A DNA stretch of 64,000 nt from Coneutiohabitans sp964457925 (GTDB taxonomy: Bacteria > Zhuqueibacterota > Zhuqueibacteria > Zhuqueibacterales > Zhuqueibacteraceae), in NCBI GenBank assembly GCA_964457925.1, contig CAYWGH010000016.1, positions 1 to 64,000 of the forward strand, written 5' to 3'. This document shows positions 1 to 8,406 of the stretch, in pieces. A program made the translations under genes and the position numbers. Below the pieces are notes generated by a model that made no database searches, was not told where the DNA came from, and saw nothing but the letters and a program-made list of their open reading frames with translations. The stretch's first letter is position 1; each line of letters starts with the position of its first letter.

Positions 1-174
1 AGCCGCCACCGCCAGCTATCGCAAAAAACGAAAATCGAAATCTGCCTAAGTAGAATTAATATCCGTGGCGAAATCGAGTCGATGCTGGCTGATTTAGCAT
101 TGGTGCAAATTCTCACTCCCGAACCACAGCAATTCCCTGATTTTAGCCTGTTTGCTTTATTTGGGATATCATGA
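1..174 (+). CDS. C-terminal end of an unknown protein (partial)
   Basis: One frame is open from the first base to a TGA at 172-174, giving 57 residues that end in FALFGIS. The gene starts before the window. The sequence shows no recognisable domain. The next gene starts 26 bases later on the same strand, so the two could be co-transcribed. It could also be chance, because a 57-codon open frame is short. Confidence 0.4.
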   Translation, partial: SRHRQLSQKTKIEICLSRINIRGEIESMLADLALVQILTPEPQQFPDFSLFALFGIS

Positions 175-200
175 GATCGACACAAAGGTGTTAAGCCCCA

Positions 201-1805
201 ATGCTCGATAGTCTCATAAAAATCATTACGCGAATTCTTGGGCTTGTTGCCGGCTCACTGACCGGCTTGAGTGTCATTCTTACGGCTACAGGCTATCTGG
301 CCGAGCGCAGCCATCTCAAGATGTTGGGTTTCACAGGCATTCCAGTGGACCTGAATCAGTATCTTTATACCGGCTCACTCTTCTGGACGATGCTTCCGAG
401 CATTCTGGTTTTGCAGACTATTTTACTCTTGTTTGAGCCATGGGCAATTCTACTGCTCCTCCCCTTGATACTTTGGAGATTTTTATCAAAAATAGAAAAA
501 AGCCGGTACACTTGGGCTTGGTCAATTTCACTAAGAATCAGAAGCATTTTTAAGCAGAAACGTGTGATTCTGGCATTGCTCGTCATTATTCAGATTTTGA
601 CGCTTAACGTGATGTCACAGGCTACTTTAGTCGAGAACTTGCTTTTTGTCGAAGCAAACCCCAAAGCGCCGGATAATTTTACTTTTCTTGCAGCAGATGA
701 GCAAAGCTTGACACAGTTGGTGCTGCACCAGGCTGAAGGCAAATTACAGAAGTATTTTGTTCAGCTTTTCTTGCTAACGCTGGCTATTGGCCTGACCCTG
801 CGATATGCGCTCTCGCAAGACCGGGAAAATCAGGAGACGGCAACCGCGGCTGAAAATTTGGTGTTGGGGCTGAATCTGATTCTATTCAGCACACAGATAA
901 TCTTACTGCCGATTAATTACGGAGCTTTGCTTCTGAACAAAAGGTATCAGGAAGCGAAGATTCAATTCAAAGAGATCGCGCCAGAGCAGCCTTCAGCAAC
1001 CAGCAGCAGTTCCGCCGCTGAAATGAATCTGCCGCCTGAACCGGAAAATCCTATTCGAAATCAGTTCTTGGAAATAGCCGGGCTGCCGTTCGAGTATGAT
1101 CTGAACGCCTCACCGACCACGTTTAAGGATCCTAATAATGATTCCTTGTCATATTATGCCAAATCAGATGCACCCGAAGTGGCATTGGCTACGGTGCAAG
1201 CAGGTATGCTCAAAGTTAGCCCGCTAACAGAAGGTAGTGCAAACATCACTGTATACGCCACTGATACCGCCGGCGAAGAGGCTGTAACCAATTTTTCCGT
1301 CAAGGTGCTGGATGAAATCGAGACGTGGGGTGCTGAGGTTGGTACCAGCATCTCCCGGAAAACGATGGTTGTGGGTGAGCAACCATATGTCCGTGATTTG
1401 CTCGCCAATCCCGCGGTCTTTAGAACATTGGATGAGGACTCCCTTCACTTGACTTTTCAGGCACGATCAAGCGCTCCGGAAGTTGGAAGGGTTGCTATCT
1501 CTGGCAATACGCTGATAGTTGAGCCAATCTCCAAAGGGATAGCGAGTATTACTGTTACAGCGCATGACGGCTATGGCCGCTCTGTCTCAACGGAGTTCGA
1601 GGTTGTCGTGCTCAGCAAGAGCTTGGTTTGGCCCGAGGACGGACGGCTTCTCTTAATACATAAATCAAGCGACATCTTCTATCTCTATTCCCGGCGAGAA
1701 AAAAGAATTTGGTACGTGCGCGCCGGTGACATCAAATCGATGGTTCATTATGGTCTGGCTGACGTCTTCCAGACTGCTAAATCCCTATCAGACATGGAGG
1801 AGTAG
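201..1805 (+). CDS. Membrane protein with two Ig/cadherin-like repeats
   Basis: The 534-residue product is not assigned to a named family. The first about 235 residues hold several hydrophobic segments (about 8-30, 55-95, 120-138, 185-203 and 218-238). A Ser/Ala/Pro/Glu-rich linker follows at about 255-285. Two successive beta-rich repeats come next, at about 286-373 and 380-470. Each contains the pattern of an Ala-Pro-Glu-Val segment followed by a Ser/Ala-Ile-Thr-Val strand, typical of cadherin-like or putative-Ig repeats that follow an 'axis of symmetry' rule. A short C-terminal domain closes the protein. The ATG at 201 has AAAGGTG upstream. The stop is 5 bases before the next start, so this is the first gene of a three-gene surface-protein operon. 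A role in protein-protein contact at the envelope is inference. Confidence 0.75.
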   Translation: MLDSLIKIITRILGLVAGSLTGLSVILTATGYLAERSHLKMLGFTGIPVDLNQYLYTGSLFWTMLPSILVLQTILLLFEPWAILLLLPLILWRFLSKIEKSRYTWAWSISLRIRSIFKQKRVILALLVIIQILTLNVMSQATLVENLLFVEANPKAPDNFTFLAADEQSLTQLVLHQAEGKLQKYFVQLFLLTLAIGLTLRYALSQDRENQETATAAENLVLGLNLILFSTQIILLPINYGALLLNKRYQEAKIQFKEIAPEQPSATSSSSAAEMNLPPEPENPIRNQFLEIAGLPFEYDLNASPTTFKDPNNDSLSYYAKSDAPEVALATVQAGMLKVSPLTEGSANITVYATDTAGEEAVTNFSVKVLDEIETWGAEVGTSISRKTMVVGEQPYVRDLLANPAVFRTLDEDSLHLTFQARSSAPEVGRVAISGNTLIVEPISKGIASITVTAHDGYGRSVSTEFEVVVLSKSLVWPEDGRLLLIHKSSDIFYLYSRREKRIWYVRAGDIKSMVHYGLADVFQTAKSLSDMEE

Positions 1806-1810
1806 CTATT

Positions 1811-2635
1811 ATGTTCACAAAAACAAATACAAAGAGTCTAATAGTTTTTCTGCTTGCCTCATTCACTTTCTGCCCTGCATTTGCTCAAGAGCAGGCGGCC
1901 ACCATCCTTAAAATCGCTAATTTATCAAGCGGCGAGGTCGATATTGTTGATGAGACCCCGCTGGTTAAGATAAAAAGCGAAGCGCAGCAGGCCTGGCAGT
2001 ACGCAAAGAAAAATAAGCATCTTTTCCTTCACGACTTCTTGAGTCTGGCGCGTGACGCCAGAGTAAAGGTCAAGATAAAGCACAGACAACAGGATGGTAC
2101 GATTGCATTTGTACCGCATCCAGATTTAACAAAAGACGGCAACTACCAGGTCAAAGAAGCGACGGATGGCTCAGGGCGCATTGCCGTCGAAATTCAGCAA
2201 GGTAGTTCCGTGATCACAATAGTCAAAGGCGAGCTTGAAGTAATAGCGCAGCGCCTGCGGAGCGTTGTGAGATCGAGCAGTACCTCTCGGGTGTTGTACC
2301 ATGTGCGCGATGATGGAGCTGGAGAGATTTATCTTCAAATGGGAACGCTCAGATTTCCCGATAATCCTGAGGCTGATAGCATGAAAGTGGGGCAGGTTGC
2401 CCACTTTAACAATGGACAGATAACGCGAATGTTCACACCTGGCCTCCAACCGACCTCCACTTACCTCGGCTTTATTGAGACGAACAATGCGACAATTTGG
2501 AAAACCCCTCTTTGGCAAAAATGGGGATTTTGGCTCGGCGCGACAGCGGTTGCTGCAGGCGCAGGTGTGGTGATAATCGCGGCAGGAGGGTCGGATGAAA
2601 ATATGGCCACTGGTACAATCACGGTTAGTTGGTAA
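1811..2635 (+). CDS. Secreted FecR-like protein of unknown role
   Basis: The protein has 274 residues. An N-terminal signal peptide is visible (Lys-rich start, then a hydrophobic stretch, cleavage near Ala-Phe-Ala at about 24-26). The central part contains beta-strand-rich segments (VEIQQGSSVITIVKGELEV, then GEIYLQMGTLRFP and MKVGQVAHFNNG). These look like a FecR-type domain, although the match is by eye and weak. Near the C-terminus, after about residue 238, there is one hydrophobic Ala/Gly-rich helix, then a short GGSDEN tail. The start is well supported by GGAGGAG at 1797-1803, inside the end of the previous gene. Translation is therefore likely coupled to it. Confidence 0.75.
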   Translation: MFTKTNTKSLIVFLLASFTFCPAFAQEQAATILKIANLSSGEVDIVDETPLVKIKSEAQQAWQYAKKNKHLFLHDFLSLARDARVKVKIKHRQQDGTIAFVPHPDLTKDGNYQVKEATDGSGRIAVEIQQGSSVITIVKGELEVIAQRLRSVVRSSSTSRVLYHVRDDGAGEIYLQMGTLRFPDNPEADSMKVGQVAHFNNGQITRMFTPGLQPTSTYLGFIETNNATIWKTPLWQKWGFWLGATAVAAGAGVVIIAAGGSDENMATGTITVSW

Positions 2636-2662
2636 AGGTCATTGTCTTGGAGGAAATTCTTT

Positions 2663-3376
2663 ATGGTTGAATACTTAGATCACAAACCGTCCCTACAACA
2701 CTTTATTTCTTTGCTTACCTGCCTTTTAGTGCTTGTCACCACGTCATGCCAAAATCTATTAGCGCCGGAAGGTTCAGCTCAGATTACATTAGAGATTGAT
2801 CTCGCCGCTTCTCAGAGCCTCAAGAAGCTAGGCTCTGTGGCAACGATCACAAGAGTTGTGGTCACGGTATTTACGGGTGAATTTGGGACAGCAAGCTATA
2901 AGGAGCTTGTAGTCAAGGAACTTAGCGTTACCAGACGCAGCGCACAGGGAACGATCTCTGTACCAATGGGTGAAAACCGAACGTTTCAAGCATCTGCTTA
3001 CGATGCAAACAAGTTCATCCAGTACCAGGGCAGTTCAACAGTTAATATCACTGAGAATACGTTTGCAGTCAAAATCGGACTGAGGCCAATTCCACCCGAT
3101 TTCACGATATTGAGTTTAGACGACCAATCCGACATGTTCAATTGGACGAGAAGCTTAGCTTTGGATTTTGCTGCTTATAAGATGTATCGGGCAAATTCTC
3201 CGGGCGTGACACTCTCTTCTGCTTTGATTGCCACCATTAGTGCGATTGACAGCACTTCTTATGATGATACTGAACGGCTTTCGGATGGATTTTATTATTA
3301 TCGCGTTTTTGTGGTTGACACGGAAGGCCTGATAAGTACTGGAAGTAACGAAGTTCTGCGAATAATTATCAATTAA
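2663..3376 (+). CDS. Lipoprotein with a C-terminal Fn3-like domain
   Basis: The ATG at 2663 is chosen because GGAGG lies at 2649-2653; an upstream TTG at 2642 in the same frame lacks this support. The N-terminus has a signal peptide ending in a lipobox (LVTTSC), so the mature protein would be anchored by an acylated cysteine. The middle is a beta-rich domain. The last about 90 residues resemble a fibronectin type III domain (an Ala-Tyr-Lys-Met-Tyr-Arg strand, and a Tyr-Tyr-Tyr-Arg-Val-Phe-Val-Val-Asp strand before the end). It is the third gene of the surface operon and lies 27 bases after the second. Substrate or partner is unknown. Confidence 0.75.
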   Translation: MVEYLDHKPSLQHFISLLTCLLVLVTTSCQNLLAPEGSAQITLEIDLAASQSLKKLGSVATITRVVVTVFTGEFGTASYKELVVKELSVTRRSAQGTISVPMGENRTFQASAYDANKFIQYQGSSTVNITENTFAVKIGLRPIPPDFTILSLDDQSDMFNWTRSLALDFAAYKMYRANSPGVTLSSALIATISAIDSTSYDDTERLSDGFYYYRVFVVDTEGLISTGSNEVLRIIIN

Positions 3377-3392
3377 GAACTCTTTTCAAAGT

Positions 3393-3893
3393 ATGATTAT
3401 TGCTGTTGACGTCGATTACCGAGATGACAAAGCGATTGCCGCAGGGGTATTATTTCAAAATTGGCAGGATCGTAAGCCTGTCCAGGAATTGATCTCTGAA
3501 ATTCTCACGGTTGCAGAATATGAACCGGGCCAGTTTTACAAACGCGAGCTGCCTTGCGTCTTGGCGCTTTTGCAGCAGCTCGAGCAATTACCGGAATTCA
3601 TCGTCATCGACGGTTATGTCTATCTCGACGGCAACCAAAAGCCCGGTTTCGGCAAGCATTTGCATGATGCGCTCGACAAAAAGTCCGTCATCATCGGTGT
3701 GGCCAAGAGCCGGTTCAAAGACACGCCGGCTGAAACAGAGATTTTTCGAGGAGGAAGCAAGCGCGCCTTGCATGTGACGGCGGTTGGCATCGGTGCAGCA
3801 GAAGCAAAAGGATTTATCATGAGGATGCACGGTGCGCACAGAATCCCAACCCTCTTAAAAAGAGTGGATCAACTGAGTAAGCGGCTTGTATAG
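3393..3893 (+). CDS. Endonuclease V-like protein
   Basis: The 166-residue product matches the compact core of endonuclease V, which nicks DNA or RNA near deoxyinosine/inosine. Visible hallmarks are an N-terminal AVDVDY strand with the first metal-binding aspartate, the Y.PG.FYKRELP block with a glutamate, and FIVIDG with the third acidic residue. The usual GHG.AHPR segment after that aspartate is replaced by YVYLDGNQKPGFG, so the substrate pocket differs from the classical enzyme. The GVAKSRFKD segment near the end is canonical. It is shorter than the usual about 220 residues. The gene sits between the lipoprotein gene and a gene of unknown function. Activity is probable but unproven because of the altered loop. 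Confidence 0.75.
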   Translation: MIIAVDVDYRDDKAIAAGVLFQNWQDRKPVQELISEILTVAEYEPGQFYKRELPCVLALLQQLEQLPEFIVIDGYVYLDGNQKPGFGKHLHDALDKKSVIIGVAKSRFKDTPAETEIFRGGSKRALHVTAVGIGAAEAKGFIMRMHGAHRIPTLLKRVDQLSKRLV

Positions 3894-3918
3894 AGTATAT
3901 TTTTAGCGAGATGCTGTT

Positions 3919-4725
3919 ATGGCCAATTGGTTTCGTTCAAAAACGGCAAAGCCATCCATTTCAAGGACAAACCCCGGTGATGGTTCCACATTCAAAATAG
4001 GCGTTGCCAACGGGCAAAAAACCTGGGAAGAAAAAGTTGATCTCGTCATAAGCTTGTCTGCGGTGTTGCAATCCCAAAGGATTGAACATAAAACCCGCGA
4101 TGGCTGGTTAGAGCTTGAATCAGGCTTCTTTCTGCAACCGCAGATCGTCTCGATCGAGCCATTGGAAAACGGAAGTGTACAATCAACGACTACGATTGAA
4201 GTTGGTCATCAAGAATTGATTCCGGACGGATTGTATGAGTATCAACATGCCGCCGGAGACAATCCCATTGACGCCGTCTCCCAGGGTTTTCAATATTGGA
4301 TTGACACGGATTTGATCGTCTTACTGGACTCTCTCAACAAAGAGTTGTTGCACTGCTCCCCGTTGAAAAAGACATTTCATGACCCAAGGCTTGGCGCCTA
4401 TGAAAGAAGGATCGTCCTTGGCCCGACGGCGCATTTTGTCACGGATACAACAGATTTGGAGAAGGACGAACATCCTTTTTGTCCGTGCTGTCTCTTCATG
4501 AACAGCGTTGAAGCATTTGTCCATCATTTGGAAAGCAAAGAATTTTTTGGCGTGCGTTTATTTGCGATGAGAGAAGATGATGGCAGCATTGATGCTGATT
4601 GCAGGATCAACGGCGAAGATTTTGCGCCGGGGCGGGAAGCATTGATCAAGTACGCAAAGACCTGGCCCGACCGCGGATTTGAGTTTAGAAAACAATATGC
4701 TTGCATCCAAAGTTTTGAACCATAG
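3919..4725 (+). CDS. Unknown cytosolic protein, possibly DUF6348-like
   Basis: The 268-residue protein has no signal peptide or membrane segment. The middle (about 35-145) contains ELIPDGLYEYQHAAGD and a W-D-T-D-L-I-V-L-L-D pattern that remind me of DUF6348 proteins; this is recollection, not a computed match. Around residues 183-196 there is HPFCPCCLF, a C-x-C-C cluster that could bind metal. The gene lies 25 bases after the endonuclease V-like gene and just before a set of small membrane proteins on the same strand. A joint function is possible but not shown. Confidence 0.55.
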   Translation: MANWFRSKTAKPSISRTNPGDGSTFKIGVANGQKTWEEKVDLVISLSAVLQSQRIEHKTRDGWLELESGFFLQPQIVSIEPLENGSVQSTTTIEVGHQELIPDGLYEYQHAAGDNPIDAVSQGFQYWIDTDLIVLLDSLNKELLHCSPLKKTFHDPRLGAYERRIVLGPTAHFVTDTTDLEKDEHPFCPCCLFMNSVEAFVHHLESKEFFGVRLFAMREDDGSIDADCRINGEDFAPGREALIKYAKTWPDRGFEFRKQYACIQSFEP

Positions 4726-4782
4726 CGTTGCGTATGATCGACACGATTGAAGGCAATGCTGAAAGCAGCCTATGCAGGATTT

Positions 4783-5295
4783 ATGGCCGCAAGCGATAGA
4801 AAAATTTCCGAAGCGAATACGACTGAACACGTCAGCATTGAGAAAAGTGCGGACATCCTCCAGGCCACATTTCAGCACTATTTCAATATGGCCATGGATC
4901 ACAATGCCAAGGCGGCAACAACCACAAACATTCTTTTGGTTGTGGTCGGGGCGATTATCGCCATCATCGGACACGACAATGAAATAAAAGGTATGGTGGA
5001 TAGCGGCGGCGCCATCGCGGTCTGCACGATCGGTATTTTTGGTGTGATTTGGGTCCGGAAGCAGCAGGAACGATATCATTACTGGCAGAGCATTGCGTTG
5101 CAATACCAGGGAGAATTAATCAAAATAGTGCCGTTGCTAAAACCACGAGATGCTTATGAAAAGCACGCAGAGAACGTTGCCGCAGAAGAGGTGGGGCCAA
5201 TACTGGTCAGACGAATTTATGAACGATATCTCTGGGTGACGTTGCATGTGATCGTTGTTATTTTCGGGTTTGGCCTTTTCCTAATTTCCATGTGA
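4783..5295 (+). CDS. Small two- to three-TM membrane protein (array member 1)
   Basis: About 170 residues. The ATG at 4783 is preferred because AGGA lies 5 bases upstream; in-frame alternatives are the ATG at 4756 and a TTG at 4747. There is an amphipathic N-terminal helix, a hydrophobic hairpin (about residues 48-90: NILLVVVGAIIAIIG, then IAVCTIGIFGVIWV), a long charged helix and a last hydrophobic segment (VTLHVIVVIFGFGLFLI). This layout resembles SLATT-type or other small effector-like membrane proteins of bacterial conflict systems, but no nucleotide-sensing partner gene is seen. It is the first of four consecutive small membrane-protein genes. Confidence 0.65.
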   Translation: MAASDRKISEANTTEHVSIEKSADILQATFQHYFNMAMDHNAKAATTTNILLVVVGAIIAIIGHDNEIKGMVDSGGAIAVCTIGIFGVIWVRKQQERYHYWQSIALQYQGELIKIVPLLKPRDAYEKHAENVAAEEVGPILVRRIYERYLWVTLHVIVVIFGFGLFLISM

Positions 5296-5307
5296 GAATA
5301 AGCCCAG

Positions 5308-5736
5308 ATGAATGAAGAAGACAAATTGCTCAAGATTCTTGAAATTGAGACCAACCGAGTCAATCATCTCGATACCATTCTCTTCAACATAAAAGTATGG
5401 ACGACGACATTGGTTCTCGTGCTGATTGGTTTTGTTTTTGAGAATGCCTCCACGGAAGGAACCACCCTGCTCTTGCTGGCAATCGGCGCAACCATCATCT
5501 TTTTCTTGATTGACCTCCATTTCCGCAGGATCCAACTTCGACATAATAAAAATTCCAGAGAAATAAGAAACCACCTAAAAGCAATCGGGGAAGCCGAAGT
5601 CTGGGACAAACTGTGGGCAAACGAGATTACTGCAAAAGGTAAATTCCGGCAACGCCTGATCGACTATGGTTATATGCTCGGAGTTTACGCCTTTCTGCTG
5701 TTAACGCTGATTATTATATGGCTGGTCAATTCATAA
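5308..5736 (+). CDS. Small two- to three-TM membrane protein (array member 2)
   Basis: The 142-residue protein starts 12 bases after the previous gene. It has an acidic N-terminal helix ending in NHLDTILFNIKVW, a hydrophobic hairpin (about 32-48 and 53-71), a charged cytosolic helix rich in Arg/His/Asn, and a final hydrophobic segment (YMLGVYAFLLLTLIIIWLV). Its N-terminal pattern of a short helix followed by a phrase like LD.I.F..K is also found in array member 4, which suggests shared ancestry. Function is unknown. Confidence 0.7.
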   Translation: MNEEDKLLKILEIETNRVNHLDTILFNIKVWTTTLVLVLIGFVFENASTEGTTLLLLAIGATIIFFLIDLHFRRIQLRHNKNSREIRNHLKAIGEAEVWDKLWANEITAKGKFRQRLIDYGYMLGVYAFLLLTLIIIWLVNS

Positions 5737-5770
5737 TCTGCGGCGTTGCTGGAGCTAACCTGACACATTC

Positions 5771-6313
5771 ATGACAGACAAACCAGACAGCATTTACTTC
5801 CAAGCTCTTTTGGAAGAATACAAAACGCTGCGCAACGACATCCAGCAGCGCATCCAGTTCCGGTTTCAGATTTTTGGTTTGTTGCTCGTCGCCATGAGTG
5901 TTTTGTTCCCGCTTGGCTTGCAAGAAGAAGCGCCTTCACCCATGCCGCTATTTATTTACCCGATTATTGCCTTGTTTCTCACGTTGAGTTGGGTGCATCA
6001 AGGCGTCATCATGGTCAAACTGGCGCGCTATATCCGCGACGAAATCGAGCCGAAACTGCCCGGCTTGGCATGGGAGGGAACCATCAACCGCGAGTCGAAG
6101 CGATTTTCCGGTTTTAGCCTGCTCGGTTCATTCGCCACCAGCGGTTTGATTATCGTTTCGCAAATACTGGCGATCGCGTTGGGGTGGACGATACAGGTGC
6201 AGATCAAGAATCCAGAGTCAGATTCGTTAGCTGGTCTGTTACAAATTATTGCTATTACCGCCACAATCATCACGATAACATTGCTGATTGTGCATGGCCG
6301 AATGAAGCGCTGA
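5771..6313 (+). CDS. Small four-TM membrane protein (array member 3)
   Basis: The 180-residue protein begins with a helical segment (ALLEEYKTLRNDIQQRIQFRFQIFG). Four hydrophobic segments follow at about 37-53, 62-85, 120-140 and 155-172. The opening helix followed by a first TM is typical of several small membrane proteins encoded near bacterial defence genes, but no family is assigned here. It lies 34 bases after array member 2 and 27 bases before member 4. Base composition is close to that of the neighbours. Confidence 0.7.
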   Translation: MTDKPDSIYFQALLEEYKTLRNDIQQRIQFRFQIFGLLLVAMSVLFPLGLQEEAPSPMPLFIYPIIALFLTLSWVHQGVIMVKLARYIRDEIEPKLPGLAWEGTINRESKRFSGFSLLGSFATSGLIIVSQILAIALGWTIQVQIKNPESDSLAGLLQIIAITATIITITLLIVHGRMKR

Positions 6314-6340
6314 AATTCCTTTAACAGGTGTCAATCATCC

Positions 6341-6919
6341 ATGGAAGTTCTCTCCACCTACCGCCGCCAACACCGCTGGGAACTGCTCCTGAAAGAAATC
6401 GACCTGATTCACAGCACCATCAAGAACCTGGACGACATTATCTTCAAGACTAAAAACTTTGGCTTTTTATTCTGGGGCGGCAGCTTATTTCTCATTGTGA
6501 AAGACATGGGCGACATGACCCCGGGAACAAAGATGTTCCTTATTTTCCTTACGGGACTCATTCCCCTGCTGTTTTGGGCAATGGATTATAACTGGCGTAA
6601 ACATCTGTTGCGCTGCAGCCGGCGGGAACGGCTCATCTCGCACTTTCTGAACAGCGATGACTTCGAGCGCCTGGTGTTGCATGGTGAAAAGGACGTCGAA
6701 GGCAAGCGCTTCCCGTTCTTCGATGTCGTCGGTTGGTTTTACATTAAGACAGCGGAGGGGAAAACCGGCGGTTCTTTCCTGGATGAATATCTTATCGAGC
6801 CCGGCGAATTCCGAGGCGGAATGGTGATTTTTTACAAAGATGCCAAGTGGTTTTACGGAGCGATGTTTATCGTTTCAATGGTGTTGGGGGCAATTCATCT
6901 GTTCGATTTTGATTTCTGA
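6341..6919 (+). CDS. Small two- to three-TM membrane protein (array member 4)
   Basis: The 192-residue protein starts with a basic region and a helix (LLLKEIDLIHSTIKNLDDIIFKTKNFG). A hydrophobic hairpin follows (about 42-57 and 66-84), then a charged helix, a soluble stretch with FFDVVGWFYIKT, and a last hydrophobic segment (FYGAMFIVSMVLGAIHLF). AGGTG lies about 11 bases before the ATG. Its last 25 bases overlap, on the opposite strand, the end of the STAS-domain gene, so the two transcripts converge. No family is recognised. Confidence 0.7.
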   Translation: MEVLSTYRRQHRWELLLKEIDLIHSTIKNLDDIIFKTKNFGFLFWGGSLFLIVKDMGDMTPGTKMFLIFLTGLIPLLFWAMDYNWRKHLLRCSRRERLISHFLNSDDFERLVLHGEKDVEGKRFPFFDVVGWFYIKTAEGKTGGSFLDEYLIEPGEFRGGMVIFYKDAKWFYGAMFIVSMVLGAIHLFDFDF

Positions 6920-7272
6920 AATATCTCTCTGCAATCATAAAACGCTGCCAGCGCCTCCTGTCTGTTTTCATATGCTGCGAACACGCGGTTGAGATTCGTT
7001 AATTGCAACAAACGCCGGATGTTCTTACTCACACCGGCAAGCTTGAACTCGCCTTGCACCGCGTTCATTTTCTTCGCCGATCCCACCAATACGCCCAGAA
7101 ACGTGCTGTCGATGAATTCACAGCGCGATAAATCGACGAGCATGCGGCGCTCGCCGTTGTCAATGAGTTGAAACACTGTCGCTCTCATTTCATGCGCGAG
7201 TGCAAAATGGGTCTCGCGGCTCGCAATGATCACAATCAATACTTCGTTTTCGTGTCTGGTTTCGCAATACAT
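6895..7272 (-). CDS. STAS-domain anti-sigma-factor antagonist-like protein
   Basis: The product (125 residues from the ATG at 7272; GGAG lies 7 bases upstream) has the STAS fold of RsbV/SpoIIAA. Visible features are a first strand and loop at the N-terminus, a MLVDLSRCEFIDSTFLGVL segment with the Asp-Ser pair that is phosphorylated in the family, and a LTNLNRVF helix near the end. In the known partner-switching scheme, dephosphorylation by a SpoIIE/RsbU-type phosphatase lets the STAS protein bind an anti-sigma kinase. A matching phosphatase is at 12416-14872 on the same strand. No RsbW-type kinase is visible in the window. The C-terminal end overlaps the converging membrane-protein gene. Confidence 0.85.
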   Translation of the reverse strand: MYCETRHENEVLIVIIASRETHFALAHEMRATVFQLIDNGERRMLVDLSRCEFIDSTFLGVLVGSAKKMNAVQGEFKLAGVSKNIRRLLQLTNLNRVFAAYENRQEALAAFYDCREIFQKSKSNR

Positions 7273-7391
7273 CATCTGCTCCGCAGAAGAGAAATTCAAA
7301 AAGAAAAGGCTTCCTGTCCTCTGGCTAATAGTTGCAAAATGCGCAACGCGAATGAACCTTAACCAAAAAGAAAATCTCCAACGGATGGAAG

Positions 7392-7430
7392 AACCCAACG
7401 GATGCAGGGGCTTTATCAGTTGGGTTTTTC
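7392..7430 (+). terminator. Possible plus-strand terminator hairpin
   Basis: AACCCAAC at 7392-7399 pairs perfectly with GTTGGGTT at 7419-7426, and TTTTT follows on the plus strand. The loop is long (19 bases), so the call is weak. It could stop plus-strand transcription that runs through the converging STAS gene. The surrounding gap (7273-7620) holds no other feature I can support. Confidence 0.3.
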
Positions 7431-7620
7431 AATCAGGCGGAAAAATCTTTGCTTGTTTTGAAACGATTTGACCTTAAAGAGACTAAAGCCTGTCCGAAAG
7501 TTTTATTGAGAGAATACTGTGCAGGGAAAGCTCGAGGTCACATGTGGAATGAAAGAACCACCCTGATCAGAATGGCAGTATTTGTACCGGCGTTGCAAGC
7601 CGATGCAGAAAATGGCGAGA

Positions 7621-8406
7621 TTATTTTTGGACCAGTGAGTCCTGCCACTGGCGCTGCACTTGTTCCGCGCTGCTTCCCAACGCCGGCGGACAGGCTTCTG
7701 CCCATGACTTTTTCTCGCGCAGTTGTTGCAGCAATGCACTGATTTTGTCCGGACCGTAATTATCCTCGAAAAACCGCCCGACGCGATAAAGCTGAAAATA
7801 AAGCGCCTCCAGCTCGCCCTGGCTGCGGACTTGACGCAAGGCTTCGTCGAATTCTGCAAAGGTTGAAATTGGATTGCGCCGGTGCTGCGGCTTGAGATGC
7901 GCGATTTCGCCGGAGTGATAAATCGCCAGCGCCTCGCTCAGCCAGCGCGGGCAATTCCCGGCGGTTGCGAGATCGAGCAAACGATGCGCGACTTCGTGTC
8001 GAATAACCTCGGCCAGAATGCCACGCTCGTGCAACACCCGCACCGGCTGCAAATAAATCACGCCGTTCTGATAAACCGAGCTGAGCCACCAGGGCGAACG
8101 GGTGTGCTGGCAGAAATCATAAGTTGTGCTGAACAGGGTGAAATCAATCACGGCGGGGCCAAGGTTGTATCTCTTTATCAACTCCTCGCGACCTGTTTGC
8201 GCGATTTGCATCACAGCGGCGGCCTCGGATTCCGGACGGCTTGCCTCAAATTTTAACGTGATGTTGTTTTCGCTGAGAACGCGTTGCGGTTGGGCAAGAA
8301 GGGGGAGGGTGAGGGCTTGTAGCAGCAGGTGAAGTTCAATTTGACGGCGCAGATTTTTTAACGCAAATGGCGCCAGCCGGCGCAAATGCACTTTGACCCA
8401 CTTCAT
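7621..8406 (-). CDS. HExxH metallopeptidase (peptidase MA-like)
   Basis: The start is the ATG at 8404-8406, which shares a base with the stop of rpiA (TGATG), so translation is coupled. The 261-residue protein has a hydrophobic N-terminal region that may act as a signal or anchor (LHLLLQALTLPLLAQ). It carries the gluzincin motif HEVAH with a downstream Trp-Leu-Ser-Glu-Ala at the expected distance for the third zinc ligand. This layout is that of the peptidase MA-like family. A secreted or periplasmic peptidase is likely; the substrate is unknown. The partnership with rpiA looks like chance operon membership. Confidence 0.8.
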   Translation of the reverse strand: MKWVKVHLRRLAPFALKNLRRQIELHLLLQALTLPLLAQPQRVLSENNITLKFEASRPESEAAAVMQIAQTGREELIKRYNLGPAVIDFTLFSTTYDFCQHTRSPWWLSSVYQNGVIYLQPVRVLHERGILAEVIRHEVAHRLLDLATAGNCPRWLSEALAIYHSGEIAHLKPQHRRNPISTFAEFDEALRQVRSQGELEALYFQLYRVGRFFEDNYGPDKISALLQQLREKKSWAEACPPALGSSAEQVQRQWQDSLVQK

